From Flavobacteriaceae bacterium LYZ1037 (GTDB taxonomy: Bacteria > Bacteroidota > Bacteroidia > Flavobacteriales > Flavobacteriaceae): a stretch of DNA of 64,000 nt. A model generated the notes under the pieces. That model did no database searches and was not told the DNA's origin. It saw only the letters and a program-made list of their open reading frames with translations. Position 1 is the stretch's first letter; each line of letters starts with the position of its first letter. Below, piece by piece: positions 63,827-64,000 of the stretch. The DNA is taken from contig QFWS01000010.1 of NCBI GenBank assembly GCA_003144015.1, positions 1-64,000 of the forward strand, written 5' to 3'. Position numbers and translations under genes: made by a program.

Positions 63827-64000
63827 TGAAAATAACTGTTTTAAAAATAATAACTCTCATACTACTTATTCTTTCTGTAGGTAGTATTTTTATTGGTTAT
63901 GTATCTGATTTTGATGATGCTGAAAAACTCATTGGTTTTGGAGTTATAGGGCTATTTATTTTTGTGTTTCCATTATTTTCATATTATAGATGGAAAGACA
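63826..64000 (+). CDS. Membrane protein, 3' end outside window
   Basis: 58 residues are visible. The start codon shares a base with the CLC stop (TAATG). Two hydrophobic helices are seen (VLKIITLILLILSVGSIFIG and ELIGFGVIGLFIFVFPLFSY-like, about 5-24 and 34-52), then a basic turn YYRWKD. Coupled to the channel gene. Full identity cannot be judged. Confidence 0.7.
   Translation, partial: MKITVLKIITLILLILSVGSIFIGYVSDFDDAEKLIGFGVIGLFIFVFPLFSYYRWKD

Noticed and set aside
1-64000. CRISPR array, integrase, transposase or prophage block
   Set aside because: No regular repeat-spacer series and no recombinase or phage structural genes were seen. The S74 tail protein is cell-type surface machinery here, with no phage neighbours.

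Overview
The window comes from an AT-rich chromosome of the phylum Bacteroidota, most likely a marine member of the Flavobacteriaceae. The reasons are a type IX secretion sorting tail, a hybrid two-component system of the one-polypeptide type, lipoproteins with Cys-Ser-Asp-Asp-like export signals, GLPGLI and PorT-like proteins, TonB-receptor-type barrels, and promoters of the TTTG-N19-TAnnTTTG class. Genus cannot be fixed from what I can see. I ran no searches; family names rest on motifs read by eye.

Region 1-8.8 kb: the tail of a type IX-secreted protein, a large hybrid sensor/regulator, a lipoprotein, a repeat-rich surface protein with an S74 self-cleaving chaperone tail, and a broken paralogue of it. 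Region 8.8-17.4 kb: cyanophycin synthetase with an aldehyde dehydrogenase, four small envelope proteins (three clear lipoproteins), cyanophycinase and an isoaspartyl peptidase, together a make-and-break cycle for an Arg/Asp storage polymer. Region 17.5-23.8 kb: polA, an inserted type II restriction-modification pair (Eco47II-like nuclease and an HTH-fused C5 methyltransferase), small unknown genes, and a DJ-1/PfpI protein.

Region 24-27 kb: rplM-rpsI and rpsB-tsf. Region 27-31 kb: a reverse-strand set of small Cys-rich secreted peptide, GLPGLI protein and TonB-receptor-like barrel, behind a 656-base gene-free stretch with repeated octamers. Region 31.5-39.3 kb: pyrH-frr, an MMPL/RND exporter, asnS, rpoN and a membrane protein. 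Region 39.3-44.5 kb: PorT-like barrel, an ExbB/ExbD energising operon, tRNA-Ser, type I asparaginase and TatD. Region 44.5-46.2 kb: a retropepsin-like protein, an orphan NarL-type response regulator, then two tandem units that look like regulated small RNA genes, then a 33-residue membrane protein.

Region 46.2-53.2 kb: sucA and sucB with an M23-like peptidase between them, a barrel protein, and a polyprenyl synthetase. Region 53.2-60 kb: tetR-tolC-adaptor-RND pump operon with a palindrome over its promoter. Region 60-64 kb: aspS, a 33-residue membrane protein, a CLC-type channel with leucine where the gating glutamate is expected, and a cut-off membrane protein.

The strongest candidate for something undescribed is 45693-45977: two parallel units, each with the same 18-bp perfect palindrome, a promoter-like pair at identical spacing, a related 65-70 nt transcript region and a terminal hairpin, directly downstream of the orphan response regulator.
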